A stretch of 64,000 bases of DNA from Harmothoe impar (taxonomy: Eukaryota > Annelida > Polychaeta > Phyllodocida > Polynoidae): contig OX381707.1 in the NCBI GenBank assembly GCA_947462335.1, positions 20,214,404 through 20,278,403 of the forward strand, written 5' to 3'. The notes below the pieces were generated by a model. It searched no databases, was not told the origin of the DNA, and saw only the letters and a program-made list of their open reading frames with translations. The position numbers and the translations under genes were made by a program. This document shows positions 30,053 through 41,665 of this stretch, piece after piece; positions within the stretch are counted from its first letter, which is position 1, and the number at the start of each line of letters is the position of its first letter.

Positions 30053-30249
30053 CGGGTTGTTGCGATGGCGGCCGTTTCATGGAGACAAAGATTCTCTGCC
30101 TTGCCGAAATGGTGTTGGATTTATCCAAAGTCGTGCAATGTCTATTGGAGAAAAGTCGTCCGGGGTGTGGTGGTGCGAGTGACGGCGGCGTGAGACTTTG
30201 CGGCCTGTTGAGTTGCTGCAAATCGAAGAAGCGAGCTAAAAAAGCATAA
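29950..30249 (+). CDS. Small Cys-rich ORF overlapping the protease
   Basis: 99 codons beginning inside the protease gene in another frame and continuing 197 bp beyond it. The N-terminal half is charged (KKPQEVRQAHEQNPKAERPG). The second half has ETKILCLAEM, a leucine/valine helix (LDLSKVVQCLL), and LCGLLSCCKSKKRAKKA at the end, a possible lipid-modified or metal-binding basic tail. An internal ATG at 30079 gives a 56-aa product starting just after the protease stop and is equally likely. The first ATG after the protease stop (30065) is in another frame and gives only 42 codons. I recognise no family. Confidence 0.45.
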   Translation: MSNKKPQEVRQAHEQNPKAERPGRESEAIDDAVVTGCCDGGRFMETKILCLAEMVLDLSKVVQCLLEKSRPGCGGASDGGVRLCGLLSCCKSKKRAKKA

Positions 30250-30281
30250 ACTTGTGTGTTTTTTCTGATTGAAAATGAAGA

Positions 30282-30294
30282 AATAAAGAATAAA
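30282..30294 (+). terminator. Tandem polyadenylation signals at the end of the capsid unit
   Basis: AATAAA at 30282-30287 and again at 30289-30294, about 30 bp after the last ORF, are the expected 3' end of the plus-strand transcripts. Confidence 0.7.
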
Positions 30295-30362
30295 ATGAAA
30301 AGAAAAGAAATTATCTTGTTGTGTTTTTATTTCTATATATAAGTTACATAACTTTTTTTTGT

Positions 30363-30754
30363 TTGTTTGTTTACAAACAGTCACGTGTCACGTGGTGTTG
30401 TTTACAAACAAGAAAGCCACGTGGTGTTGTTTACAAACAAACCCTAAGTAGGTCACGTTACCCTAGTTACCAGAATGCCGGCTTCTGATTGGCTGAGCCT
30501 AAGTAGGTCACGTGACGTAATTAGGTCACGTTACCATGGTTACCAGAATGCCGGCCTCTGATTGGCTGAGAGCTTCTAAGTAGGTCAGTAGGTCACCCAG
30601 AATGCTGGCTTCTGATTGGCTGAGAGCCCTAAGTAGGTCACGTTACCATGGCAACGGGTCACGTGACCAAATGGAGGCCTCTGATTGGCTGCATGTCGAT
30701 TGAGTAATAAACAGTACTTAACTATAGTCCCGTTCCGATACATACTATACTACT
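30363..30754 (-). repeat. Right terminal inverted repeat of the Polinton
   Basis: This is the reverse complement of 20285-20657, ending with CTATACTACT. It carries the same tandem CCAAT, CACGTG and TTTGTAAACAA units, plus one extra GTAACGTGACCTACTTA segment that the left end lacks. Confidence 0.95.
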
Positions 30755-30760
30755 CTTGTG
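30755..30760. repeat. Target site duplication, right
   Basis: CTTGTG follows the element directly. A further CTTGTG at 30761-30766 shows that the target contained this word twice, or that it was amplified after insertion. Confidence 0.93.
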
Positions 30761-30766
30761 CTTGTG

Positions 30767-30990
30767 TATACCCAAGGGTACCCAATTTGGTTGTATTGGG
30801 GATCCACAAAGCTTGCGCAAGCTATATTGCTGGGTTAAAGTGCTATGTTGCCTTAAAGGGTTAGGAGGTGATGGGTGAAGATGTATTGGGGAGGCAATGA
30901 CAGGCAACCATTCAAGGCAGCAGAAAGGCAGGAGAGGACGGGACCGACCCTGAATCTGTGAGGCAGCCACAGAAAGGGAAGGAAATAAAG
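30767..30990. other. Host flank with the R1 tail
   Basis: 30836-30862 matches the R1 end (AAAGTGCTATGTTGCCTTAAAGGGTTA). Nothing else is recognised. Confidence 0.5.
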
Positions 30991-33195
30991 GAGGATGTTG
31001 ACAAGTTTTCAAGAAGCACAACTCTGAGACAAGTCATGCAAACCCAGCAGTCCACTTGTGACGTGACAGAGCGACTTAGCTGTATAGCCCACCGACAGTG
31101 CAAGGTGGGGGGTAGGACGCTGATGGGGTAGCTTGGAGGTACAGTGAAGAGGGGGTAAAGCTTCCAGAAACCTGCCAGGGAGTCCTTCCACAACTATAGG
31201 CAAGAGTCTTGAAGATAGTACTGCCTAGTTTCCTGCCAAAGCTATCGGCATGGTTCATGACCCTCCTATAACTGCCATTCCCTGTCTGGCGCAAATCACA
31301 CAGGGAAATAACAGGGTTGTCGGAGCATTATGAAACTAACAATCACTGGAATGATGTGACTACTTCATAAACAAACTTCAGCAAGACTGCTGTGGTGTAG
31401 TCTACTGTTTAGTCCTTACATGCATGCAATTCAGAGTATTAAGTGAATTGAAACCAACTAAACCGTAGTGAATATAGGAGTTCTGGAGACTTCCTGCATG
31501 TGCCATAATGTCCTAGTAGTATCAGTATACCATTTGACGCTGTTCTCTCTTACACCATTCTGTTTCTACTTCTCTGTCTTTCCTGTTTCCCTTTGTTTTT
31601 CGGCCCATCCTATTCCTTCCCTGACCATCCTTCCTCCATGCCATGCCCCCTGTCCTCCTTCATGAATACCCACTCCCACTCCCACGTCCATCCTGGATTC
31701 AGAGTCCGGACATCAATCCAATTTACATTTTTATCTGCACTAACACAGAAGTTATTTCTGTAGTCCCCTCTGTCTTCTCCTGCCCCCTGTCGGCCATGCT
31801 CCTCCCTGTCTTAATGAAAGTCACACTTTCAATCAACCGATTTTGATCAGCCAATGTGGAGGAATTGTATTTATGAGTTGCTTTCTATATCATATTACAT
31901 GCAGGTGGCAACCACAGAGTGTATTGGCAAAGGAACACGCCAGGGGGAACTTCCAGTATGGTATTTATGCAATTTCGGTTCCAACACTTGCCAGTGCAGT
32001 GTTAGCATCTACGGGGATATATCTGTATTCAAGTCCCCCCCCCCTTCTTTTTCCTCCTCAGAAATTGTTATTCTATTCAGACCAAATCTTGTTTAGACCT
32101 TTAATGCGCAAACAAACATTATGAAGAAGTGTGCTAATTTCTTTGCCTCTGAAATCAATCCTCTAGATCCCTGCCTCTGGATTCCTACACAATCCCCCAA
32201 CCAAACCCCTAAAGGCAATCAAGATATATGAATTTCACCAGCAAGAAACTGAATCGTGCTGCACTCATTCATCATGCCAATCCTTCTCTAGGGTGATGCA
32301 CCAATGCATGAAATCGACATTGCATTCAAAAACATAAAGCCTTGATGCATCATTCCATTGTTAAAGAGTTAATGTCTGTTTTTAAGGTAATCATAGGTAG
32401 TTCTTAGTTAAATTGCTTAGGGCGAAGATTACATAGAACTAATAAATCTGATTCCTGCAACTACAATGGCTTAGCCGTGTTTAGATGGATTTGATTCAAT
32501 TAGCCCCAAACACTATTTTATTTGCTACTAGTTAAACTATTTAGAGGACAATAGGCACGTTCAGCTGGCCCTGATTAGTTGTTTAAATTGGATCTGAATT
32601 ATATTGTCTCCTAATTACAATTAATCCTTTTGTCACGCGTGTAACTGTCTAACACAGACAAATTTGTATTTCTCCAGATTCTCTTTTAAAGCAGCACTCT
32701 TAACATGATTTGCTGTTCTAGTACTTCATGCTCTTGACATTTAACAAGGACTTTGTTAGTATTTGATGTTACTTTAAGCCAGGTTCCCTGAATAACTGCA
32801 TGAAGGTTCAGATTCACCAAAACTGAAAGCTTGCAGCCCAACATACAGAAACAAAATTATTTTACGCTGCACTTGCATGCTAGAAAAAAAACTTTTTGAC
32901 ACTTTTCTCTATTTTCCAATAATTCAACATGCTTATATTCATTGAGAGGCAGCACCAGTGATTTTTGCAGGTCATACATGTGTTATTGACAATTGAATTA
33001 TGAAATCTCTACCATTGCTAGACTGAATTGATCTGATGTATTCATTTACTTTATGGATGTGTCTGATAATCTCTGTAAGGGGGCCATTCTGATACTTGAA
33101 CGCCCACGTAAACAACAAGATTCACTCGAAATAAAACTGACTTGATAAAACCTAATCCAATTGTAGGAAAGTTACAGACTAACTGCAGGGGACTC

Positions 33196-33360
33196 AGAGT
33201 GGTCAGTGAAAAACACACAGACCAACCAGACACCAGCTGTCATTGTGTCTCAGCAAAAAGTGCCCCTCTCCTACTTCCGGCCCATAGACCAGATTTACTG
33301 CCAATTTCATCAATCATTTCTGCCCAGAGCTGTCATAAGTGTGTTAGCGACTGGCTCTGC
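33196..33360. repeat. Highly conserved 155-bp block of D3, copy A
   Basis: From GTCAGTGAAAAACACAC to GTGTTAGCGACTG this block is nearly identical to 39560-39717, whereas the surrounding parts of D3 are far more diverged. One C is lost in copy B, which changes the frame, so a protein-coding explanation is not straightforward. Confidence 0.6.
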
Positions 33361-34178
33361 TTTCTGTACCCCTCCTTTTTTCTGTCACCCCCAACACCTT
33401 AACTGCACCCTCACCCTAGTCAATACATGCCTTGTCACTCTCTGAAAGACCCTTTTCTGTATAACCCTTTTGTGTTTTCTGGTCATAATGTGTCATAGAG
33501 GCAATGCTGTAGTGAGAAATATTCGTATTTCATTTTTGGCTACATTAGATTCCTCCTCTGCATATTTCATCAGTATTATATTAGCCAATGGACTAATAAA
33601 AACAATAAGCGGGAAACATCAAAGCGGCTAAAGTACAACATGACTGAAGATTCTCGGGAAGGATCTAGAATGCCTACATTTTACACTGGAAAGGAAGCAG
33701 GAATATTACGAGGCAAAAGAGAAAATGGAGAAAGGAGGTCAGGAAAATTCATAGCTATCCTATAATTGTTACTGTATCCTTGAATTCTCAACTTTTGCAC
33801 ACAAGTAAGTCCATCCTGTCTCTTTTTGCGTGTACAGGTGCATCCGTGTTTGTTCCTGTGTGTATTTGTCCCTGTTTGTTTCAGCCTGTCTTAGTCTGTC
33901 TCTTTCTGTGATGCTTTCCTGTCAATGACTAACCATCTCTCGCTATTTCTCTCTTGAGACCTTCTCACCTCTTTCTCTGCTCCTCTTCTCTCCCCTCCGG
34001 TCTCCCCTCCTATCTCCACTCCTCTCTCCCCTCTTCTCACCCCTCTTCTCTCCCATCATCTTCTCCCCCCCCCCCCCGCCATGCACGACATGTGCCCATG
34101 TCCACTCACATACAGAGCTCACCATCCCCTGCCCCCCCCCCCCCCCAACAACACACACCCACACACCACCCGGCTGAG

Positions 34179-34305
34179 GCTGCCTCCAAGTTGTACAAAA
34201 AGACTCCTACATCTGCCGACAGGAAAGGCATGAAGAAGTGATCCTTGAGTGGCTGACAGCAGGTTGTGTAGGTGGGTGTCAGTGTGGGAGTATGGAGAGG
34301 GTGAC
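34179..34305 (+). other. Conserved block of D3, candidate terminal exon, copy A
   Basis: The first 63 bp can be read as AASKLYKKTPTSADRKGMKK followed by TGA. Copy B (41666-41728) differs by one base there (K to N). Identity continues about 60 bp past the stop. Upstream of copy B there is a good acceptor (CCCCCACAAACAG at 41653). A 3' terminal exon is possible, but a simple conserved non-coding block is not excluded. Confidence 0.3.
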
Positions 34306-34310
34306 TTTAT

Positions 34311-34974
34311 GGTATGTGTTTGCAATGAATTCAACGGTAAAAGATTTGGACTCTTCAAGCAGTGGGAGGGTAAAAATTTCATTTACAAGGGAATAAGCAC
34401 GATAGCCTTAAATACCTCGTGTAACTAATGCAGTAGCAGAATCTGTGCGCATATATATGCGCTCTTTGAAGCATAGATACAAGCAGGGTTTTTGGCTGAA
34501 AACATGTGGCATCCCCCTCCCCTCCAAAAGGGGTTGACATTTTTACCCTAGCTCCCACTGCTTGAGTAGTCCAAATCTCCCCCCCCCCCCGCCCCCACCT
34601 CTCTCTCAAAAAAAGAAGTACCTGTTACCCCCTGTGCATAAACCGGACTTGAGAGCCTTTTTATAAGTCGGATGTGAGTTATCGTATCTAAAGTGTCTTT
34701 CATAAGGCATTCCCTGAAAAGCATTGTAATTTTAAAGTTATTAAAGTTATATTGTAAACGCTATGTTACGGTTCGCTCCTTTAAATTGGGGTTGCTTATA
34801 TTAATATCAGGAGGTCTTTGATAGAGTGATACTAAGGTTCAGGGTGGTTCTGCCCCTGCTGTAAAACAAGACCCGCGCTTTATTGAGATCCCAATGGTTG
34901 AACAGGCAATTGGGTACATGTAGAGGTTGGTGGTTGGGAGGCGGATGTGGGAGCATGGATGTCATCATAAGACA
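34311..34974. other. Host intergenic DNA between the D3 copies
   Basis: A C run at 34580-34590. No gene seen. Confidence 0.5.
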
Positions 34975-36849
34975 TACAAGAGGAAGTTTATGAGTTTTTA
35001 AGGAGCAGAACTCTGAGACAAGTCATGCAAGCCTTGCAGTCTACTCATGACGTGACCGAGCGACTTAACTGTAGCCCACTGACAGAACAGGGGTGGCAGT
35101 AAAGAGGGGTAAACCTGTCAGGGAGTCCTTCAACTATATACACGATACTATAGGTACGGGTCCTGAAGGTAGCCCTGTCTGGTCTCCTGCCACCACTAGG
35201 CAAGGCTTATGATGGTGTTAAACATTATTATGTGGCCATTTTGTGTCTGGTACAAATTACACAGGAAGGAATCAGGGTTCCAGAGCATTACAAAAATATG
35301 CTCACTAGCATGATGTCACTTTAACAAGACTGCTGTGGCGCAGTCTAAACATCACATGTGTGCCATACAGGGTGGTAGGTGAATTGAGAACTACTAATCT
35401 AGGTGCTTTGGGAACTAGCGCTGTGGAGACTTTATAGAATGGGTTGTGCGTGTAGAAGTGGTGGAGGCATAGAGGAACGTTTGTTAGTCACGCTTTTGAG
35501 CAGCTCTAGCATTTGCCTATTACTCAGTGCTGACCGTCATATTTTGTCAACTATCCACTTTTTGCTCTACCTCATTTCCCCTTAGCCTGTCCCTTTCCTC
35601 CTCTCATCCCTTCCCTGTGACTTGCAACCTCATACCCTATCAGTTGCCATCCCTCTTCGAAAACCACCCCCACAATCTCAGATTTTATCCAATTTACATT
35701 TTCATCTGCGATAACACAGAAAGTAATGACATTCTGTCTTATCCCACCCCTGCCTGTCACATTAAAGGAATACACACTTTCAATTAACGGATTTGAATCA
35801 TCCAATGAATTCCCCAAAATAACTCTGCACGAATCTTGTTCAGTAATCATAGGGAAATGTGTAGGAGAAGTTATTTATAAGTTGCTTTCTTTCAAGCTAC
35901 AGGCGAATATAGGTGGTAACCACATAATCAATGGTGAAAGAGACACCCAGAGTTGAATCTATGCATCATACCCAGCCTATGGGGCTGAAACATTGTACAA
36001 TGATTCATCAGGTCATTCACTAGCACTCCATAGTGACAGAGGATTATAAGGCACTCCACCTTAAAGAGTTAATGATTGATTGTCTATTTCTATAGGCATT
36101 TAATCACAAGTATTTCCTAGTTAAACTGATTACGATGTAGAACATTAAATAAAACTAATAAATCAGATTCCATCAGTAACAATGGCTCAGTTATGTTTAA
36201 ATGGATTTAATTCGATTAGCCACAAAGGCCAGCTAATTTATTTGGTACTACCCAGCTAGAAAAATACTATAGTAACACTATAGTATTTACTGTAGTATAC
36301 TATAGCTAATCTACTATAGTGTTTTCGTCCACTATAGTATCTACTACAGTATACCATAGTATATTTTCTAGAGTAAACTATAGTATTTACTGTTGTATAC
36401 TACAATATTCTATAATTTACTACAGTATTTACTGCAGTATACTAGAGTAAATTTACTATAGTGTTTTCGTCTACCATAGTATATACTATATTTTACCATT
36501 GTATAATTACTAGAGTAAACTAGAGTATTGCTATGGTATACTACAATGTACCATAGTTTATTGTAGTATTTACTATATTGTACTATAATAAATTTACTAT
36601 AGTGTTTTCGTCTACTATAGGATCTTCTAATGTGTACTACAGTATATATAAAACAGTATTCACTGTGGTATACAGTTGTGCACTGCAGTATACCATAGTA
36701 TAGATTAACTAAAGGATACTACATCTGTATAGTAGATATACTATACCGTATAGCTACCACTGTACCTGGGGACAGATTTTTGTTCATCTTTATTCATCAT
36801 CATTTCATCATTTGAAATGGCCTCAGACAGACAGTCCTGGCCATCTGGG

Positions 36850-37045
36850 CACTCCTCTGCCCCCCCCCTCTGGGTGCTTTTCCCGGCCCCCTAGACCCTC
36901 CCCCGGCCCCCTTGGAGGCTTGGTGCTTCTCCCGGTCCCCTGGACGCTCCCCCGGCCCCCTGGACGCTCCCCCGGCCCCCTTGGTGCTTCTCCCGGTCCC
37001 TTGGACGTTCCCCCGGCCCCCTGGGCGCTCTCCCGGTCCCCTGGA
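36850..37045. repeat. GC-rich minisatellite inside the 2.6-kb element
   Basis: About eight units of CTTCTCCCGG(C/T)CCC(C/T)TGGACG type, 18-20 bp each. Pro/Gly ORFs on both strands are artefacts of the repeat. Confidence 0.85.
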
Positions 37046-37749
37046 GGGCTGGGAAAACAGGTAAACTTGAAGAAAAATAAATTTGAAAAAAGTTAAAATC
37101 ATAACAAATGATACATGTCTAGTTGTAAAAATACACATAGATCACTTTGCTGATAACTATTTTTGTCAATTACGAGTTACAGAGAGATTGGCTAGCAGGC
37201 AGTTACATTCTATTATTATATACTTTTGGTTTTATAAGTACCAACTAGGGATACACTACAGTGTACACTATTCTATTTAAATTATATATATTTCTCAAAA
37301 ATGGTGAGTAAGATGTATAGATGTAATATTAAATGTAACTACCTGTGGTACATGTAGATGTGCATGTATACAGGTGCAGCATGCATGTCCAGTCCCCTCT
37401 GCTACCTCCAGCCAAATGTGGGTTATGCCATATTTAGGTCAACCAGTGTCTTAGTGGTAGGGAATATGGGTCAACCTCACACCTTGTTGGCTTTGTGTAA
37501 CAATAGCTCACCTGGATGCTGCTGAATGGGGTGTTGTGGTAGGTGGGGGGGGGGGGGGTAGGTGTGAAGATTGGGTGGGGGTAGCTTTGGGAGGGGTGTC
37601 ACCAACTAGAATAATATATTCTTCATTATAAGAAATTGGTTGGTAGCTATATTATATACTAATTCGATACATTATTAGCATCATAAAGGTATTTTTCTTT
37701 TCTCTCTGTGATGATTATAAGCAATTATGCTAGTTAATTAGCAAGCACT

Positions 37750-38860
37750 ATACCATAGTGGCAAGGTGTGCGGGAAATACTATAGTAAACTATAGTACAT
37801 ACATATAGTCACAACTGATGAGCTAGGAGGCTGGGAAGGAACTGTGTAGGACGGGAACAATCTGGGTAGGCCAGGAAGGATTGGACAGGCTGGGAAGGGG
37901 TAGAATAGGCCAAGGAAGGAGTTGAGTGTACTAGAGTATACTTTAGTGTCAAGGTGTGCGGGAATTGTTATCTACATTACTAGCATTGGAAAAGTATTAT
38001 AGTAAACTGTAGTGAAATTACTATAGTTTACTTTAGTGTCAAGGTGTGCAAGAAATGCTAAAGTAAACTATGATAAATTACAGTAAACTATAGTAAGTAT
38101 AGTTTAGTTTATTATAGTGTCAAGGTGGCCAGAAATGACTATAGTAAACTAAAGTAGAGGTTACTATATAGTTTACTATAGTGTCAAGGTATGCGGGAAA
38201 TACTGTAGTAAAATACCGTTAAATACAGTAAACTATAGTAGAGGTAACTATAGTTTACTATAGTGTTAAGGTGTGCAGAAAATACTATAGTAAAATACAG
38301 TTAAATGGAGTAAACTGTAGTAAAGATTGCAATAATTTACTATTGTGTCAAGTTATATTATAGTTTACTATATTGTTGAGGTGTGCGGTAAATACTATAA
38401 TGTACTATAGTGAACTATAGTATACTAAAGTAAAAGTTACAACAGTCTATTATAGTGTCGAAGTGTGGGGGGAAATACTCTAGTAAACTATAGCAAACTA
38501 CAGTAAACTGTAGTGAAATTTAATATGGTTTACTATGGTGTCAAAGGGTATGGGAAATACTATGGTAATCTATAATAGACTACAGTAAACTATAGTAAGA
38601 TATACTATAGTCTACTATAGTGTCAAGGTGTGCCGGAAATACTATAGTGTAGTATAGTTTATTACAGTAAATTATAGTAACAGATTCTATAGTATAACAT
38701 AATCTGATGGTATTCTAGAAAATACTACAGTATATTATAGTATACTACAGTAAACTACAGTACAATATGACCCACTGTACTAGAGTAAGCTATAGTAAAC
38801 TATAGTATAATACAGTTTACTGTAGTCTACTATAGTAGACTATAGTATATACTATAGTAT
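37750..38860. repeat. About 82-bp tandem repeat, ten degenerate units
   Basis: The phrase GTGTCAAGGTGTGC(G/A)GGAAATAC recurs at about 37757, 37951, 38036, 38118, 38182, 38263, 38373, 38455, 38538 and 38619, each followed by palindromic ACTATAGTAAACTATAGT words. Confidence 0.85.
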
Positions 38861-40651
38861 TTTTCTAGCTGGGTATATAGTTAAACTAATTAGAGCGCAA
38901 TGTCACATTCAGCTGTCCCAGATAAATGGTCTAAATTGAACCTGAATTATATTGTCTCCTGACTAATCCTCTGCCGTGTGTGTAACGGGCTGATGCTGAC
39001 AAACCATGGTCACTTAACTGTTCTAATACTATTCTAGTCACTTAACTAGGACTTATTTAGTGAGTGAGAGTGCCACTTTAAACCTTGGTAACGTTGTGCA
39101 GTTCTGATTTACTCAAACACATTGGAATCGGTACTGGCAAGCTAGAAATCTGAATACAGACATTTTCTCTTTTTTTTCGTTTGCCATTCTGATATTCATT
39201 GAGAGACGTAAATGATGCCATATGAATATATATGTTATCAACTTAACAATGATCTCAGACTCAATAGATCTGATGTATTCATGCAGTGTTATGGATGTGT
39301 TCAGTAATCTCTTAAAGGGGCCCATTCTGATGTAGAGCGCCCATGCAAGCACCAATATTTACTCTGAATAAGAGGCACTTGATCAAAGATAACCCTATTG
39401 TAAGGGGGGTGTCATTGGTTGACTTTTAGGAACAGAAGAGAGCATGTTGGCAACCTACAGAGGATGATATGTAAAATCGGTATTGGGAACAAGATGGTGC
39501 CCTACACTGTTTGACCAGTTACTGTGCTATATGAGGATAAAATCTGGTACTGTTTCTCTGAATGGTCAGTGAAAAACACACAGACCAACCAGACACCAGC
39601 TGTCATTGTGTCTCAGCAAAAAGTGCCCCCTCCTACTTCTGGCCCATAGACCAGATTTACTGCCAATTTCATCAATCATTTCTGCCCAGAGCTGTCACAA
39701 GTGTGTTAGCGACTGTGCCTGTTTTCTGTACCTCTCCCCTCTTTCTATCACCCCAACACCTTAACCCCATCCACACCCCACTCATTGGACTTCTCTTGTC
39801 ACTCACCCTAAGACCTTTTTTTCCTAACCCTTTTGTGTTTTCGGGGCATACAGTGCAAAAGTGGCAATGCATACAGTGAAACATAATCATACTCCCCCCC
39901 CACTACACCCCCTGCTCAATATATGCCATGTCACTCTCCATTAGGACCACTAGGAGGTTTCCTTTTTTTATGATAATTCTGTATTTTTTTTGGTATACAA
40001 ATACAAGAGGCAGTGCATACTGCAAAAGGTAGTGATTCTTTTTTCAGACAATATTACTTCCCCCCTGCCATATATGTTATCACTATTGTATCAGCCAATG
40101 CACGTGTAAAACAAAAAAGGGGAGTTTAGGCAGCATTGGATGGCTGAATACCTCAATTCTACACTGGAGCGGGACGCAGTCATAAGAAGGGAAATTGTAA
40201 GATAAGAAGGGAAAACTTATATCATGTGAATGTTAATAGATGCTTACAGATAAGCCCACGTAGTGGTCCATTCATATTATGGTTTCTTTGTTCTCAACTT
40301 GCCCACACAAGTACCTCCATCCTGTCTCAGTCTCTATATCATGTATTACTCTTTTTGAGTGTCTGTGCAACTGTGTTTTCCATCAGCCAATTTGGACATT
40401 CTCTTGGCCGATAGACCTACACCACTACAGTTACGTCGACAATAACTGCAGTACACAGAGTGTTTACCTCTGGTCTGTTGTTAGTCTACCGGACGAATGG
40501 ATATCTAAATGGGCTAATGGGCCTCATATATCCTTCTATTACTTACTATCATCTCTCCCTCTCCCTTGATCTCTGCTCCCCCATGTTAATTTATACTTTC
40601 ACCAACTTCCCACTTCCTGTCTCTCACCACTGCACAAACATTGGTATTTAA

Positions 40652-41565
40652 GCAAGCGTTTCATTGCTTAATTAAAGTCACTTTAAGTGGGTTTAATTTC
40701 AATAAATGCCATGTAAATGTCATAATGACATGAACGTTCAATAAATGCCATGTAAATGTCATCATGACATTAAACGGCTTTAAGTGGCATGTACTCAATT
40801 AAAGATGCCTATATTGCACTAAAACGGTTATAAGGGTTTAATTCAAAGTACACGTGTTACACATCTACATATTAAACATCATTTGAACCATCTATAATAC
40901 TTTTATCAAATTCCTTCCATTATTTGGAATTTTCATCTCTGTGGAACGTGAATGGAACAAAAACGTTCCTTTTTATCTTCTTTTCATTGCAACATCATTA
41001 TGGGATGGAAAATGGACATAATTCTTAGGTTTAACTATTCTAAACTGATATTAATGTCAATACCTGGGGTCCTTTTTTTTCTATTCTTGATATTCCAATT
41101 ATTAAGGCCTACAGAGCTCTTCAAAGTTGCATAGTTACTAAAAAATGGTGAAAATGGCTATTTACCCCTATTATCACCCACTTTTTAGCTAACTATGCAA
41201 CTTTGAAGAGCTGTGTAGGCCTTAATAATTGGAATATCAGGAAAAGAGAAAAAAGGACCCCAGGTATAGACATGAATTTTAGTTTTCAATTATGAAATTC
41301 AAGAATTTTGTCCAATTTCCATCCCATAATGCTGTTGGAAAAAAAGAGGCTGAAAATGGAACGTTTTTGTTCCATCCACATTCCATGGCTACTAAAATGA
41401 GAAATAATCGAAGGAATTTGATAAAGCTATTCTAGATGGTTCAATTGATGTATAATATGTACAGGTTTAACACATTTCCTTGGAAGTATACCCCTCAAAC
41501 TGTATTAGTGCAATTTGGGTGCTGAGAGTCCTTAAAGGAGTCTAATCTTTGCTTAAAATCGTTGT
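40652..41565. mobile_element. TTAA-flanked foldback element, 0.9 kb
   Basis: Two arms of about 400 bp are inverted copies, clearest at 41064-41136 (CCTGGGGTCCTTTTTTTC, TATTCCAATTATTAAGGCC, TCTTCAAAGTTGCATAG) against 41188-41262. A short spacer lies near 41160. TTAA borders both sides (40648-40651 and 41566-41569), and D3 copy A lacks the insert. TTAA is the piggyBac target, so this may be a piggyBac-type MITE (inference). No transposase ORF. Confidence 0.65.
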
Positions 41566-41665
41566 TTAAATGCTAACACTCATGCAGTGCACCTGCCTCG
41601 GTGTCCACCCACATCCCGATCCCCCACGGTCCGGTCTCCTCCCCCACAAACAGGAGCAGACTGCG

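Larger units (their letters stand above)
20285..30754 (+). mobile_element. Compact Polinton (Maverick) lacking PolB
   Basis: The element is 10,470 bp, with near-identical long inverted ends beginning AGTAGTATAG and a CTTGTG target duplication. It encodes the Polinton/adinto-type set of packaging ATPase, chromodomain integrase, major and minor capsid proteins, adenain-like protease and two small virion-type basic proteins, all open and with no internal stop. Autonomous animal Polintons are usually 15-20 kb and encode a protein-primed DNA polymerase B of about 1000 residues or more. None is present here, and the only unassigned space is 20.7-23.2 kb. The element's base composition is GC-richer than its flanks. 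Identical target duplications and about five mismatches between the ends suggest a recent insertion or sequence correction between ends. Confidence 0.96.
30990..34310. repeat. Tandem segmental duplication D3, copy A
   Basis: Collinear with 34975-41793 once the two later insertions are removed. Anchors are CTCTGAGACAAGTCATGCAA (31022 and 35010), TCCAATTTACATTTT (31718 and 35689), AACTAATAAATC(T/A)GATTCC (about 32438 and 36157), the GTCAGTGAAAAACACACAGACC block (33201 and 39565) and the GCTGCCTCCAAGTTGTAC block (34179 and 41666). R1 copy words lie at 32220-32372. C runs at 34066-34078 and 34134-34146. Confidence 0.85.
36251..38873. mobile_element. 2.6-kb TIR element made of CTATAGTA minisatellites
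   Basis: The ends are CCCAGCTAGAAAAATACTAT and its inverted complement ATAGTATTTTTCTAGCTGGG, flanked by TA on both sides (36249-36250 and 38874-38875). D3 copy A at about 32525 (GCTACTAGTTAAACTA) is the unoccupied site. The left arm has three units of about 141 bp, marked by GTGTTTTCGTC at 36319, 36461 and 36602. The right arm has about ten units of roughly 82 bp, marked by GTGTCAAGGTGTGCGGGAAATAC. The middle is unique. No transposase ORF. TA duplication suggests the Tc1/mariner superfamily (inference). Confidence 0.8.

Noticed and set aside
33142..33445. Overlapping ORFs in the conserved D3 block
   Set aside because: The two copies are kept in different frames by a one-base deletion, so a conserved protein is unlikely.
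34119..34382. Pro/Gly-rich ORFs near C runs
   Set aside because: Produced by homopolymer runs and CT-rich sequence.
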